Shown here piece by piece: positions 35,656 to 44,917 of a stretch of DNA of 64,000 nt (position 1 is the first letter of the stretch; each line of letters begins with the position of its first letter). The position numbers were made by a program, and so were the translations under genes. The notes under the pieces are model-generated. The model was not told where the DNA came from and searched no databases. It saw only the letters and a list, made by a program, of their open reading frames with translations. The DNA comes from Flexithrix dorotheae DSM 6795. Its GTDB lineage: Bacteria; Bacteroidota; Bacteroidia; Cytophagales; Flammeovirgaceae. The stretch is taken from assembly GCF_000379765.1 (NCBI RefSeq), contig NZ_KB903476.1, forward strand, positions 124,204 to 188,203, in the 5' to 3' direction.

Positions 35656-36888
35656 TTAAACTGTATATTCTTCCTTCCACCTTTCAGTAGTTTTGTTTCT
35701 CATAGCCATATTTCCCATAGCTACAGCCACACTTCCATAATGCCCGGAAATGACGTCTGCATTTGGCTTTTTGCTTTCTCTGATGCATTCAGCAAAGTGT
35801 TCGAATGCATTTCCAGTTGGCACACTGTCATCTTTGGAAGGGTCTCCCAAAAGTATTGGAATTGCTTCTCCGGCTTCCATCAATTCTTTTGTAGCACCAC
35901 TAACCCCATCTACATCACTATTGGCCCCCTGAACCGGCTCTGGGTAAATAAATCCTTTTTGTCCCTGCTCTCTGTTCACTACAATTGAAGCCTTAGTTCC
36001 ATAAAATTTCATGGAAAATCCTTCATGAGCATTAGTCGTAAGACAGGTAAAATGAGATTTAACGCCATTAGGATACTCGAAAACAGCAGAAATATTATCA
36101 TAGGTTTCCCGACCATCCTTCCAAAAATCCACTCCACCCATACCTGTTACGGCCAATGGATGTGCACCTAACAACCAGTTCACTACATCTATCTGGTGAG
36201 AACTTAACTCAGCCATCAATCCTCCTGAATACTCAAGGTACATTCTCCAATTGATTAGTCTTTCCAGTGACGGGTCTGAAACAGGCTTTCTCCAGTCTCC
36301 ATTCCGATTCCAGGTACATTGTATATGTTTTACATCTCCAATGTATCCACCAGACATAATATCATTTATTTTCATAAATAATGGATTAACCCTTTGCTGA
36401 TAACCCACCTGGAAAACTACATTACTGTCCTTCACTTTTTCCACCAATTGCTTGGACTGATCGATATTGAAAGCCATGGTTTTTTCGCAGTATACATGCT
36501 TGCCGGCTTCTATCGCATCCAGAGCCATTTCAGAATGAAGGTACAGTGGAGTAGCTACTACAATAGCATCCAAATCTTTATTCTCCAACATTTTTTTGTA
36601 GTCCTTATATCCTTTGGCATCCTTAGCAGCCACACTTAATCCCTGCTCCAGTCTTTCAGGAATAATATCACAACAAGCAGTAACATTTATACCAGGTACA
36701 TCCTGAGCCACTTTTACAGCCCATGAACCTCTTCCACCTGTGCCAATTACCCCTAAATTAATGTTGTCGTTAGCTCCGATTATATTTCCAACTGATGGGA
36801 AGGGAAGGGAATGAAATCCCATAGCCATTCCGGCTGTAGCAAGACTGCTGGCACCGATAAAGCCTCTTCTTGAAATGTTTTTTTTCAT
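35656..36888 (-). CDS. Tat-exported Gfo/Idh/MocA-family oxidoreductase
   Basis: 410 residues. Twin-arginine signal (SRRGFIGASSL, Arg7-Arg8 region) followed by the NAD(P)-binding Rossmann loop GVIGTGGRG (about 46-54) and the catalytic-lysine motif CEKTMA (about 132-137). Extra C-terminal ATKELMEAGEAIP region is typical of the secreted sugar-oxidoreductase branch. It likely uses a tightly bound NAD cofactor exported with the folded protein, acting on a periplasmic carbohydrate. The next minus-strand gene upstream (37291) is another Tat-type TIM-barrel isomerase-like protein, suggesting joint sugar metabolism, though the 400-bp gap argues for separate promoters. Confidence 0.92.
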   Translation of the reverse strand: MKKNISRRGFIGASSLATAGMAMGFHSLPFPSVGNIIGANDNINLGVIGTGGRGSWAVKVAQDVPGINVTACCDIIPERLEQGLSVAAKDAKGYKDYKKMLENKDLDAIVVATPLYLHSEMALDAIEAGKHVYCEKTMAFNIDQSKQLVEKVKDSNVVFQVGYQQRVNPLFMKINDIMSGGYIGDVKHIQCTWNRNGDWRKPVSDPSLERLINWRMYLEYSGGLMAELSSHQIDVVNWLLGAHPLAVTGMGGVDFWKDGRETYDNISAVFEYPNGVKSHFTCLTTNAHEGFSMKFYGTKASIVVNREQGQKGFIYPEPVQGANSDVDGVSGATKELMEAGEAIPILLGDPSKDDSVPTGNAFEHFAECIRESKKPNADVISGHYGSVAVAMGNMAMRNKTTERWKEEYTV

Positions 36889-37290
36889 TTTCTATATTGG
36901 TTGTTTACTATACAATTTTTTCAAAGAGAAATATATTTCCCAAGCATTAAGTTAAATAAAATTCCATCCTTTATTAATAAAGACACAACAAAATGCCAGG
37001 AGTTAATGCTGAATATGGAGAATTATATATTCAAATTTCTCCAGAAATTTAGAACACCTGAAAATTCCCCAATTACTGGCGCCTAAATTTCAGACACCAG
37101 TTACACAAGGATATGAACAAATCTTTATATTTTGAAAGACAAATATTTCTTTTTCTGGTACATTTTCCATCCTAATTCCCCACCAGCACCATTGTATAGT
37201 ATTTAATCAATTATGATAAAACAAACCATTAAAACTGAAAAAGCCCTTTGAAAATCAATCCAAAGGGCTTCCAAATAAAAAATTCTATTT
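36889..37290. other. intergenic with terminator, otherwise featureless
   Basis: 402 bp. Apart from the terminator of the isomerase-like gene, I saw nothing distinct. Confidence 0.45.
37236..37275 (-). terminator. hairpin terminator of the isomerase-like gene
   Basis: Perfect 10-bp stem AAGCCCTTTG/CAAAGGGCTT (37241-37250, 37261-37270), 10-nt loop; on the minus strand it is followed by TTTTTCAGTTTT. Confidence 0.85.
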
Positions 37291-38172
37291 TCAGATATTA
37301 CAAATGTCCACTCCCTGTTTCAATGAAGCTAGTTTATCTTCCCTTGCCGGGATAAATTCCTGTGCTACAAACCCATCAAACCCGGTTTCTACAATGGCTT
37401 TCATAATCGCAGGATAATACAACTCCTGAGTATCATCAATTTCATTTCGGCCTGGTACCCCACCGGTGTGGTAATGGGCAATGTATTGATGATGTTCCTT
37501 AATGGTCCGGATTACGTCTCCTTCCATTATTTGCATGTGATAAATATCATACAGTAATTTCATTCGCTCAGAACCTACCATTTCACAAAGTGCCGCTCCC
37601 CATTTGGTGTGGTCACACATATAATCTTTATGATTAATCTTACTGTTCAGCAATTCCATCACAATGGTTACTTTGTGCTGTTCGGCAAGGCTCATTATTC
37701 TTCTGATTCCTTTCGCACAATTGATCATTCCTGTTTCGTCATCCATCCCGTCCCTATTCCCGGAAAAAGTAATCACATTTTTTATCCCTGCTTTTGCGGC
37801 CAGAGGAATAATTTCAGTATATCGGTCTACCAGTTCATCGTGTAAAGCAGGATCGTTCCAACCTTTGGTAATTCCTAAAGAAGCTCCATTTCCCATGGCG
37901 CAGGTTAGCCCATATTTTTGCAAAGTAGGCCAGTCATTCACACCTAACAGCTCAATAGACTGAAGCCCGATTTTTTCACTTTCCTTGCAAAGATCTTCAA
38001 GGGATATATCCTTATAGCACCATTTACATACCGAATGATTCACCTTTCCTTTCAATCCGTTTTCCAGTGCATTTTCTGCAGCAGTAATTCTGTGCGTAAG
38101 CCCACCTGATAATGCCACTGCAGCTGTTCCAGCGGTCATTTTCTTCAAAGCATTTCTTCTACTTGTTTTCAT
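37291..38172 (-). CDS. Tat-exported hydroxypyruvate-isomerase-family TIM barrel
   Basis: 293 residues from ATG at 38172. Tat-like signal (SRRNALKKMTAGTAAVALSGG), then a xylose-isomerase-like TIM barrel: VNHSVCKWCYKDISLEDLCKESEKIGLQSIELLG and FVAQEFIPAR near the end, with metal/catalytic carboxylates in VMELLNSK and LLYDIYHMQIMEGD. Resembles hydroxypyruvate isomerase/sugar epimerase families. Export of both this and the oxidoreductase at 35656 through Tat suggests a periplasmic carbohydrate route. Substrate not known. Confidence 0.88.
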   Translation of the reverse strand: MKTSRRNALKKMTAGTAAVALSGGLTHRITAAENALENGLKGKVNHSVCKWCYKDISLEDLCKESEKIGLQSIELLGVNDWPTLQKYGLTCAMGNGASLGITKGWNDPALHDELVDRYTEIIPLAAKAGIKNVITFSGNRDGMDDETGMINCAKGIRRIMSLAEQHKVTIVMELLNSKINHKDYMCDHTKWGAALCEMVGSERMKLLYDIYHMQIMEGDVIRTIKEHHQYIAHYHTGGVPGRNEIDDTQELYYPAIMKAIVETGFDGFVAQEFIPAREDKLASLKQGVDICNI

Positions 38173-38381
38173 TTTCAAAAGGATAACTTGATATATTTAA
38201 TTCACTATTTTTTTGATAAAGATACAGATTCCTTGAACCACATCCTAAATAATCGTCTTCTCTACGGTTATAATTTTTGTTTTCAGCAGGACTATTATCA
38301 ATAAGAAACCGCTCTCAAAATTTTCAGAAGGGTAAATTAGGCATTACTTTTCCAAATTCGAAATACTGATTAGTAAATTTT

Positions 38382-39245
38382 ATGTTGAGTAAATCTGAAA
38401 ATGGGAGAAATGAGTGGTGGAGATACCTGCTTACTTTGTGTAGTATCATACTGGCTATTTTTATATGGCAACTCTTCGCTGAAGTGAATCTGGTTAGCCA
38501 TATTGAATTTGACAATGAACATCCTCTGGGAAAGAATATCATTTTCATATTAGCCACGTTTCCTTTTGCTATAGGGTTCCTTGCCTTGCTTTTTTCTCTA
38601 AAAAAAATCCACGATAAGTCCCTGTTAGGGATAATAAATGATTTCCAAAAATTCCGGTGGAATCATTTTTTTAAAGGTTTTGGATTATGGTTTCTCATAT
38701 CCTTAATGATCATCCAGTCCAACTTCATTTTCTTCCCCGATGGTTTTGAATTTAATTTCCAGGGCGTTCATTTCTTCTTAATGGTGCTCATTTCCCTGGT
38801 TTTTATTCCTATACAGGCGGGCTTCGAAGAATTAATTTTTAGAGGTTATCTGCTTCAGGGTTTCAATCTGATCGCCAATAATAAATGGGTAGCCATGGTA
38901 CTCTCCACTTTACTTTTTGCAGCAGTTCATGCTTCAAACCCTGAAGTAAAGGCATTTGGAGAATTCTTCGCTATGGGTCAATATCTTTTTATGGGATTAT
39001 TATTTGGCTATGTCACTATTAAGGATAAAGGGCTGGAAATAGCCTGGGGCGCCCATGCAGCCAACAATATCTGTCTTTCATTATTCATTACCAACGAATC
39101 CTTTTCCCTGCAAACCCATGCGTTATTCTTACAACATGAAGTCTACCCAACATTCGACCTTATATCATTAATCATTGCAGGAGGTTGTTTCATCCTGATT
39201 TGCTGGCTCATTTTCAAATGGAAGAAAGAGGGAACTAATACCTGA
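38382..39245 (+). CDS. CPBP-family intramembrane glutamic protease (CAAX-protease-like)
   Basis: 287 residues, about eight membrane helices. All three catalytic motifs are present: EELIFR (Glu149-Glu150...Arg154), AAVHASNP (His183) and HAANN (His225...Asn229). Glutamic intramembrane peptidase of the Abi/CPBP family; substrates unknown, though members process lipoproteins, bacteriocins or prenylated-like proteins. Ends 12 bp before the stop of the convergent symporter gene. Confidence 0.92.
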   Translation: MLSKSENGRNEWWRYLLTLCSIILAIFIWQLFAEVNLVSHIEFDNEHPLGKNIIFILATFPFAIGFLALLFSLKKIHDKSLLGIINDFQKFRWNHFFKGFGLWFLISLMIIQSNFIFFPDGFEFNFQGVHFFLMVLISLVFIPIQAGFEELIFRGYLLQGFNLIANNKWVAMVLSTLLFAAVHASNPEVKAFGEFFAMGQYLFMGLLFGYVTIKDKGLEIAWGAHAANNICLSLFITNESFSLQTHALFLQHEVYPTFDLISLIIAGGCFILICWLIFKWKKEGTNT

Positions 39246-39257
39246 ACTCAGCCGATT

Positions 39258-40712
39258 TTAAGCCAGGGAGCTAACTTTTTTGCGGATTAAAGTCATCAAG
39301 CCTAAAAAGGTAATTATACCATTCAGGATAACCAGTTCATTACCGAATTGATGGCCGTTGAATAGCTCTTCAGAAAAGAAATTCATTAAATAGGAAATAA
39401 TAGGAGCAATAGAACAAACCAAAGGAACATAGCGGTCTTTGAGGTTCCATTTGGTAAAAAGCCCAAAAGCAAAAAGTCCCAACAAAGGTCCGTAGGTAAA
39501 ACTGGCTACCGTAAATATGGATTCTACAACCCGCTCATTATTAATCAGTTTGAACAGAGCTACAATAATGAAAAGAATAATGGAAAATACCAGATGGACC
39601 TGAATACGAGTCATTCGCTTAGTGGCTTCTCCCGTTTTGGTTTTGCCAAAATCCAGAAAATCTATACAAAAAGAAGTTGTAAGGGAAATTAACGCTGAAT
39701 CTGTACTTGAAAAACAGGCTGCCATTAATCCGATAAAAAACAGCACCAATACAAAATTGCTAAAATTATGCTGCAATAAACCAATTAAGAAACTACTGTC
39801 TGTTCCCTGAACTCCGTACTGATCCGCATACAAAAAGAAAAGTGCTCCAAGTGTGAGCATAAAAATATTTACAATCACCAGGACAATGACAAACCAGAAC
39901 ATATTTTTCTGGGCATCACTTATATTTTTACAACTCAGATGTTTTTGCATGATATCCTGATCAAGCCCATTAAATACTACGGCTATAAAAATTCCGGATA
40001 GGAATTGCTTAAAAAAATGACTGTCACTTCCAGTTTCCCAGAAAAAGGCAATGGAATATTTACTTTCCTGCACTTTTATCATAGCTTCATTAAATGTCCC
40101 GCCTACATTTTGAACCAGAAAATTGATAATCAGCCCTACTACAATAATGATTAGGCTGGTGTTAAAAACATCTGTCCAGATGATGGTTTTTATGCCTCCC
40201 CGAAGAGAGTAGAAAAAGATAATGGTAAGCCCTATTAGTAAAATGACAAAGAAGTTTATTCCTAAACTTTTGAAAACCAGCTCATGCAATATACTCGTGA
40301 CTATAAAAATACGAAAAGCCGTCCGTAAGGCCCTGGAGATCAGAAAGAAAAAGGCTCCTGATTTTTGTGACCAGAAACCAAATCTGGTTTCAAAGTAACT
40401 GTAAATGGAAATAAGATTGAGTTTATAATAAATCGGAAGGAGAATTGTAGCTACAAACGCATATCCTAACAAATAGCCAAATACCCGCTGAATATCGCTA
40501 AAACCACTGGTGCCCACTCCCAGGGGAATCAGTAGGAAATCCAGACCTGAAATGGCCACTCCTACCATACCGAATGCCACCAAATACCACTTTGCCTTTT
40601 TTTCTACATTAAAAAATATGGCTGTGGTAGCACCTCTGGCCGTAAAAAATGCAATGATAAAAAGTGCTAAAAAATATAAAACTGAAATAATCAGTACCTG
40701 ATTTCCACTCAT
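39258..40712 (-). CDS. sodium/solute symporter (SSS family)
   Basis: 484 residues with about 13 predicted membrane helices and the LeuT-fold SSS pattern: N-terminal VLYFLALFIIAFFTARG, mid-protein LSLRGGIKTIIWTDV-type RGGIKTIIWTD block (about 172-182) and SSTDSALISLTTSF (about 334-347), which form the sodium site. Takes up a small solute (sugar, acid or amino acid) with sodium; specificity cannot be assigned. Faces an SSS-type gene context without enzymes, so no pathway link. Upstream 500 bp carries a repeat copy. Confidence 0.92.
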   Translation of the reverse strand: MSGNQVLIISVLYFLALFIIAFFTARGATTAIFFNVEKKAKWYLVAFGMVGVAISGLDFLLIPLGVGTSGFSDIQRVFGYLLGYAFVATILLPIYYKLNLISIYSYFETRFGFWSQKSGAFFFLISRALRTAFRIFIVTSILHELVFKSLGINFFVILLIGLTIIFFYSLRGGIKTIIWTDVFNTSLIIIVVGLIINFLVQNVGGTFNEAMIKVQESKYSIAFFWETGSDSHFFKQFLSGIFIAVVFNGLDQDIMQKHLSCKNISDAQKNMFWFVIVLVIVNIFMLTLGALFFLYADQYGVQGTDSSFLIGLLQHNFSNFVLVLFFIGLMAACFSSTDSALISLTTSFCIDFLDFGKTKTGEATKRMTRIQVHLVFSIILFIIVALFKLINNERVVESIFTVASFTYGPLLGLFAFGLFTKWNLKDRYVPLVCSIAPIISYLMNFFSEELFNGHQFGNELVILNGIITFLGLMTLIRKKVSSLA

Positions 40713-41216
40713 GACAAAGTCAAAAAAATTATTTACAGAAGTTGCATTGGAAAGTCAAAACAGACAAATTAAATAACTCATTCATTTGCAACCACATAAA
40801 ATCTAATTCCTCCCGTTCCACAGTAATTCCCAATATAAACAAAAAAGGCTTTCCAGACAGCGTCTGTATTCGCAACCTTACGTCCTCCAAACTTCTGAAG
40901 CTCAATTTGCCCCTGGTCTCTACTGAATTACCCGCAACCAGGAATTTTAAAACTTATATTGAGAATAATAGCCTTTCAATTTCTTTCCCGTGAAATTGAT
41001 GATTGCAAAAATAACAATCTCAAAAAAGGAAATTCAATAAATTATAAATAAATTGAAAAGACCATTTTATTAACCTTTAGCAAAAAAATACGTGTAAGGT
41101 TAATTAGATTTAATCATATTATTAAGAAATTTTTTTTAGAAGTTTCCTGAATAATTTCAGGAATATAAATTTTAAGATAAAAAAGCTCTATTATTCATTA
41201 ATCATTTAAATTCCCC
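40713..41216. other. intergenic, repeat copy C
   Basis: About 500 bp between divergent symporter and ankyrin genes. Contains CAGAC-AGC-GTCTG (40854-40866) and a 28-nt block (40876-40903) with 23 matches to 48385-48412. This is a diverged copy of the dispersed repeat seen near 32.05 and 48.4 kb. No gene found. Confidence 0.6.
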
Positions 41217-41795
41217 ATGGAACCAAAAAAACTTAGATTCCAAAAGAAATTAACCTTTTTCTTCCTTTTCTCATTGCTTTCCGGACTTTCTTTAAATGCT
41301 ATCGGACAAGAAAGTGAAGTAAATGTAATATTTAAAGCGATAGAAAAAAATCAGGTGGACCAGATTCGTACGCTATTAGAAACAGGAACTGACCCGAATA
41401 TTAAAGATGCTTTGAGAAATACCCCTTTACATATGGCTGCTTTTTATGGCTATGAAGATGTAATTGACTTATTGGCGTCCAAAGGAGGCGATGTAAATGC
41501 CATAAACGAAGCCGGCAGGTCGCCTCTATACGAAGCGGTTCGTGCCGATCATCAGCAGGCAGTAAGTGCTTTAATTGCCAATGGAGCCAAACTTACACCT
41601 AAATACACTGATAAGAGGTTCACTATCCTGCATTTTGCAGCTATGGAAAACCGATATGAAATTTCGGAGATATTGCTGGAAAATGGGGCAAACCTTAAAG
41701 TGAAGGATGCTTTAGGCAAAAAACCAGCGGACTATGCGAAAGCTACTAAAAATAAAATGCTGGTAAAGCTTTATAAAGATAAGAGATGGAAGTAA
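41217..41795 (+). CDS. exported ankyrin-repeat protein
   Basis: 192 residues. Signal peptide (about 10-33, ending NAIGQ), then four ankyrin repeats (about 38-190): NTPLHMAAFYGYEDVIDLL, GRSPLYEAVRADHQQAVSAL, FTILHFAAMENRYEISEIL and GKKPADYAKATKNKMLVKL. Protein-protein interaction module placed in the periplasm; partner unknown. An imperfect hairpin terminator follows. Confidence 0.9.
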   Translation: MEPKKLRFQKKLTFFFLFSLLSGLSLNAIGQESEVNVIFKAIEKNQVDQIRTLLETGTDPNIKDALRNTPLHMAAFYGYEDVIDLLASKGGDVNAINEAGRSPLYEAVRADHQQAVSALIANGAKLTPKYTDKRFTILHFAAMENRYEISEILLENGANLKVKDALGKKPADYAKATKNKMLVKLYKDKRWK

Positions 41796-41821
41796 AATGT
41801 TTTTATTAACATATTTTCCTC

Positions 41822-41859
41822 AAAAAAGCTGCTTCAAATTAATTTGGAGTAGCTTTTTT
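41822..41859. terminator. imperfect bidirectional hairpin
   Basis: AAAAAAGCT and AGCTTTTTT bracket an imperfect stem (41822-41859) between convergent ankyrin and ABC genes; three mismatches, small AATT loop. Confidence 0.65.
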
Positions 41860-43407
41860 CATATAATCAGCCAAATTACTTATAGTCTTTATTTTTAAGG
41901 AATCGGCCTGTGAACTACGCATCATTAAAGCGTAAGTATTGTTAAACCCAAATGGCCCCAACCATTGGAGTTCATAATTTTCTTTAAACTTCCTTTTCAC
42001 GAAATCGTAAATTTTTCCTGCATCGCCCTCCAGTGTTTTTTGCTCCTGTTCAGTCGGCTTTAAAAGGACATACAATCCCGTACCGGTATATTCAGGATAA
42101 ATGTCAATTTCCCCTGCCATCAGGGCATCGAAACATATCTTTGTTCCCCCAAGGCCACTTTTTTGTTCAACTTTTAGCAATGAATAATTTTCAATCAGTA
42201 AAGCAAATATTTCTGTGAGGATAAACTGTTCGGAAAAATTTTTAGAACCAATCACCAGATCAGGAGGACCTGTTCTTTGTACACTGGTTTTAAAACCCAA
42301 AGAATCCAGAAAAGCTTTGGCCACTTGTTTAGCAGGAATTTTTCCATTATCCACTTGAAAATTGAGCTGCAACATGGTCTGGTTATCAATTTTTCCTTCC
42401 AGTTTGTTTAATATTTCCTTAAGCTCGGGAAATTTTTCCAGGGTACTTGCTTTCACTAAAGGAGCTGCAAAATATGGCGGAAAGAAATTTTTATCGTCCT
42501 CCAATACTTTGAGATCATAGGCTTTTATTCTGCCATCTGTGGAATATCCGCTTATGACATCCACTTCCTTATTTTTAATCGCCATGTACATAAGCCCCGG
42601 GTTCAATTGCACCGTGTTGATCTTCAAATCATACACCTGTGTCAGTTTTTTCCAACCATCTTCTCTTTCAGTAAACTCCGGCTCCAGCCCAATCGTTAAC
42701 TGATCAGCTTTTGTGGGACTAAAAAATATCCTTCCCATTAAAAAGATCGAAAGAATTACTCCAATGATTAAAATAGGCCTGAGTATTTTCTGAATATGCT
42801 TTTGAATTAATCCCAGAATAAAATCGAAAAACAGGGCTAGTAAAGCGGAAGGAATGGCCCCGGTCAAAATCATTTGTACATTATTTAAGGCAATTCCTGT
42901 AAAAATAAACTCCCCCAGTCCGCCTGCTGCAATTAAAGCACATAAAGTAGCCACCCCGACATTGATTACTGTGGCCGTTCTGATTCCGGCAAAAATGGTA
43001 GGAAGTGCCAGAGGAATTTCCACTTTGGTTAACAGCTGAAATTTACTCATGCCCATTCCGGTTCCTGCTTCAATTAGCTCATCTCCTACTTCTGTAAGAC
43101 CTGTATAGGTATTTCTTACAATGGGTAAAAGTGCATACATAAAAAGAGCAATAATGGCTGGTACCGGCCCTATGCCAACCAGAGGAATTAAAAAGCCCAG
43201 AAGTGCCAGGCTGGGAATGGTCTGAAAAACACCAATAAATCCAATTACCGAACTGGCAAACTTTCTTTCAAATCTTAAAGCAATCCCTGTGAGCATCCCA
43301 ATGATCACTGCCAAAATGAGGGAAATCAGGGTGAGCCATATGTGCTCAAAGGTCCGCTGAGCTATTTCCTGCTGGTGAGTCATTACAAATTGCCTAAACT
43401 CATTCAT
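41839..43407 (-). CDS. OpuC-like ABC permease fused to a circularly permuted substrate-binding domain
   Basis: 522 residues. Residues 1-235 are a BPD-type permease (five or six helices) with the ATPase-docking EAA loop EAGTGMGMSKFQLLTKVEIPLALP. Residues 237-520 are an OpuC/ProX-type quaternary-amine-binding domain, but its two lobes are in reverse order: LTIGLEPEFTEREDGW...GYSTDGRI...FQVD (237-372), normally the C-terminal lobe, comes before DLVIGSKNFSEQFILTE...EIDIYPEYTGTG...FNNTYALMM (383-520), normally the N-terminal lobe. Imports choline, glycine betaine or a related amine, with ATPase encoded 22 bp upstream. The symbols opuCB/opuCC are approximate. Confidence 0.9.
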   Translation of the reverse strand: MNEFRQFVMTHQQEIAQRTFEHIWLTLISLILAVIIGMLTGIALRFERKFASSVIGFIGVFQTIPSLALLGFLIPLVGIGPVPAIIALFMYALLPIVRNTYTGLTEVGDELIEAGTGMGMSKFQLLTKVEIPLALPTIFAGIRTATVINVGVATLCALIAAGGLGEFIFTGIALNNVQMILTGAIPSALLALFFDFILGLIQKHIQKILRPILIIGVILSIFLMGRIFFSPTKADQLTIGLEPEFTEREDGWKKLTQVYDLKINTVQLNPGLMYMAIKNKEVDVISGYSTDGRIKAYDLKVLEDDKNFFPPYFAAPLVKASTLEKFPELKEILNKLEGKIDNQTMLQLNFQVDNGKIPAKQVAKAFLDSLGFKTSVQRTGPPDLVIGSKNFSEQFILTEIFALLIENYSLLKVEQKSGLGGTKICFDALMAGEIDIYPEYTGTGLYVLLKPTEQEQKTLEGDAGKIYDFVKRKFKENYELQWLGPFGFNNTYALMMRSSQADSLKIKTISNLADYMKKATPN

Positions 43408-43429
43408 AGTGGTTTTATTTCAATGGTTT

Positions 43430-44401
43430 TTAGGAGTTGAATGCAATTTTATATTTCCTGAAAGCCTCCAATAATTCAGAAATGGTCGTTTGGATATTTT
43501 CCCCATTTTCTAATTGGACAGCTAACTTGTCAATGGAAGTTGCAGCATATTCCTGCATAAGCTCATAGAAATTCATATTATGAGGGAATTGGGCAATTGT
43601 AGGGTTCTCAGCTTTGTATTCATTGTGATTCAGGAATGGCATCAGATCTGCCAAATTCACCAGGTTTAATTCAAACTGGAATTTATTATCTGTAAAGAAC
43701 TCCAGTACATAAGGACTATCAGGACTAAAAACCAGTGCTTTAGAAGTACCCATCTGAACGATTTTCCCGTGATCCATTAAACAAATTTTATCTCCAAGTT
43801 TTATGGCTTCGGAAATATCGTGGGTTACCATCACAACTGTGAAATTGAAATGGGTCTTCAGCTTTAAAAAACTTTCCCTCACCTGATTTCGGATTAAGGG
43901 ATCAAGAGCACCAAAGGGTTCGTCCATCAATACCAGCCTGGGATTTCCGGCAAGTGCCCTGGCTATTGCTACCCGTTGTTGTTGTCCGCCACTTAGCTCA
44001 TTGGGGTAGCGATCAATAAACTGTTCTGGGGCAAGTTCCAGCAATTGTAAAAGCTCATTTACCTTTTTATTGATGCTGGTCGCATCCCAACCTAATAATT
44101 TGGGAACTACAGAAATATTTTCTCCTACTGAGTAATGTGGGAAAAGTGCATTTTCCTGAATGACATAACCAATTTGCCGTCTGAGTTTTACGGCATCTAA
44201 TTGAAGGATATTTTCATCATCAAAAAAAATATCCCCACTACTTGGTTCAATTAGCCGATTAATCATTTTGAGGGTGGTGGTTTTACCACTTCCACTTTTC
44301 CCCAGCAATACTAAAGTTTCTCCTTCTTTTATTTCAAAAGAAATATTGTCCACTGCCACACTTTCATTGTAAACTTTTCTCAGGTTTTTAATGGAAATCA
44401 T
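43430..44401 (-). CDS. OpuC-like ABC transporter ATP-binding protein
   Basis: 323 residues. Walker A GKSGSGKTT (34-42), signature LSGGQ (136-140), Walker B LVLMDEP (156-162) and H-loop VTHD. Family: glycine betaine/carnitine/choline importer ATPases (OpuCA/ProV). After the NBD a short region (about 240-323) replaces the two CBS domains usually found in OpuCA; this tail may still form one CBS-like unit but ends early. Partners with the fused permease-binding protein 22 bp downstream. Regulation by ionic strength through CBS tandem repeats is therefore doubtful. Confidence 0.92.
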   Translation of the reverse strand: MISIKNLRKVYNESVAVDNISFEIKEGETLVLLGKSGSGKTTTLKMINRLIEPSSGDIFFDDENILQLDAVKLRRQIGYVIQENALFPHYSVGENISVVPKLLGWDATSINKKVNELLQLLELAPEQFIDRYPNELSGGQQQRVAIARALAGNPRLVLMDEPFGALDPLIRNQVRESFLKLKTHFNFTVVMVTHDISEAIKLGDKICLMDHGKIVQMGTSKALVFSPDSPYVLEFFTDNKFQFELNLVNLADLMPFLNHNEYKAENPTIAQFPHNMNFYELMQEYAATSIDKLAVQLENGENIQTTISELLEAFRKYKIAFNS

Positions 44402-44917
44402 TAATCAGTGCTTATTTTTTATTTAGAAGTAATTCAAACTTATTTCTTTAGGCTCCAAACTGTCATTTCAAGAACCTCAGTTCGCATAAAAATTTAGCAA
44501 TAGCGCTGCTACCAAATGTTGGCGCAGTTCAAATTTTTCTACTTCCTGAGAACCTTAAACTGACAATTTTCGCTGTAAAACAAAAAGTTTAAATCACTTC
44601 TTGGCAATACACCCTTTTACTTTTTTTCAGATTGAAGAAAAATCAGGGATTTTAAATTTGAAAGGTAAGTTTAAAAATAGACTAAAGTGAAAACCCTATC
44701 AAATTATTGGAGGGATTTTTATTTATTCCTTTATTTGAAGTTCAGAAGCGTACTTAAATCCGGATTAGGTTTTTCTTTCTGGAATTGTGTGGAAATTAAA
44801 AAAAATGGGTTGCCAATAGTTTGTTCAATTAGTGCTTCCTGTTTAAAATAAGGTTGATTTTTCGCTCAACTTCCAGAAGCGTTTTTTGTCTTACAATTTT
44901 TTCAACACTCAAGATAA
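44402..44917. repeat. intergenic, 115-bp imperfect palindrome (MITE-like)
   Basis: 516 bp without a gene. Between 44460 and 44576 the left half (CTGTCATTTCAAGAACCTCA...) and the inverted right half (TTGTCAGTTTAAGGTTCTCA...) match at about 26 of 36 aligned positions, including AAAAATTT (near 44488 and 44533). The loop region is about 20 nt. Looks like a decayed palindromic element rather than a terminator. The sequence after it to 44917 shows nothing distinct. Confidence 0.55.

Noticed and set aside
40742-40993. 83-codon frame over repeat copy C
   Set aside because: Lies on the dispersed repeat and spacer; sequence is not protein-like.
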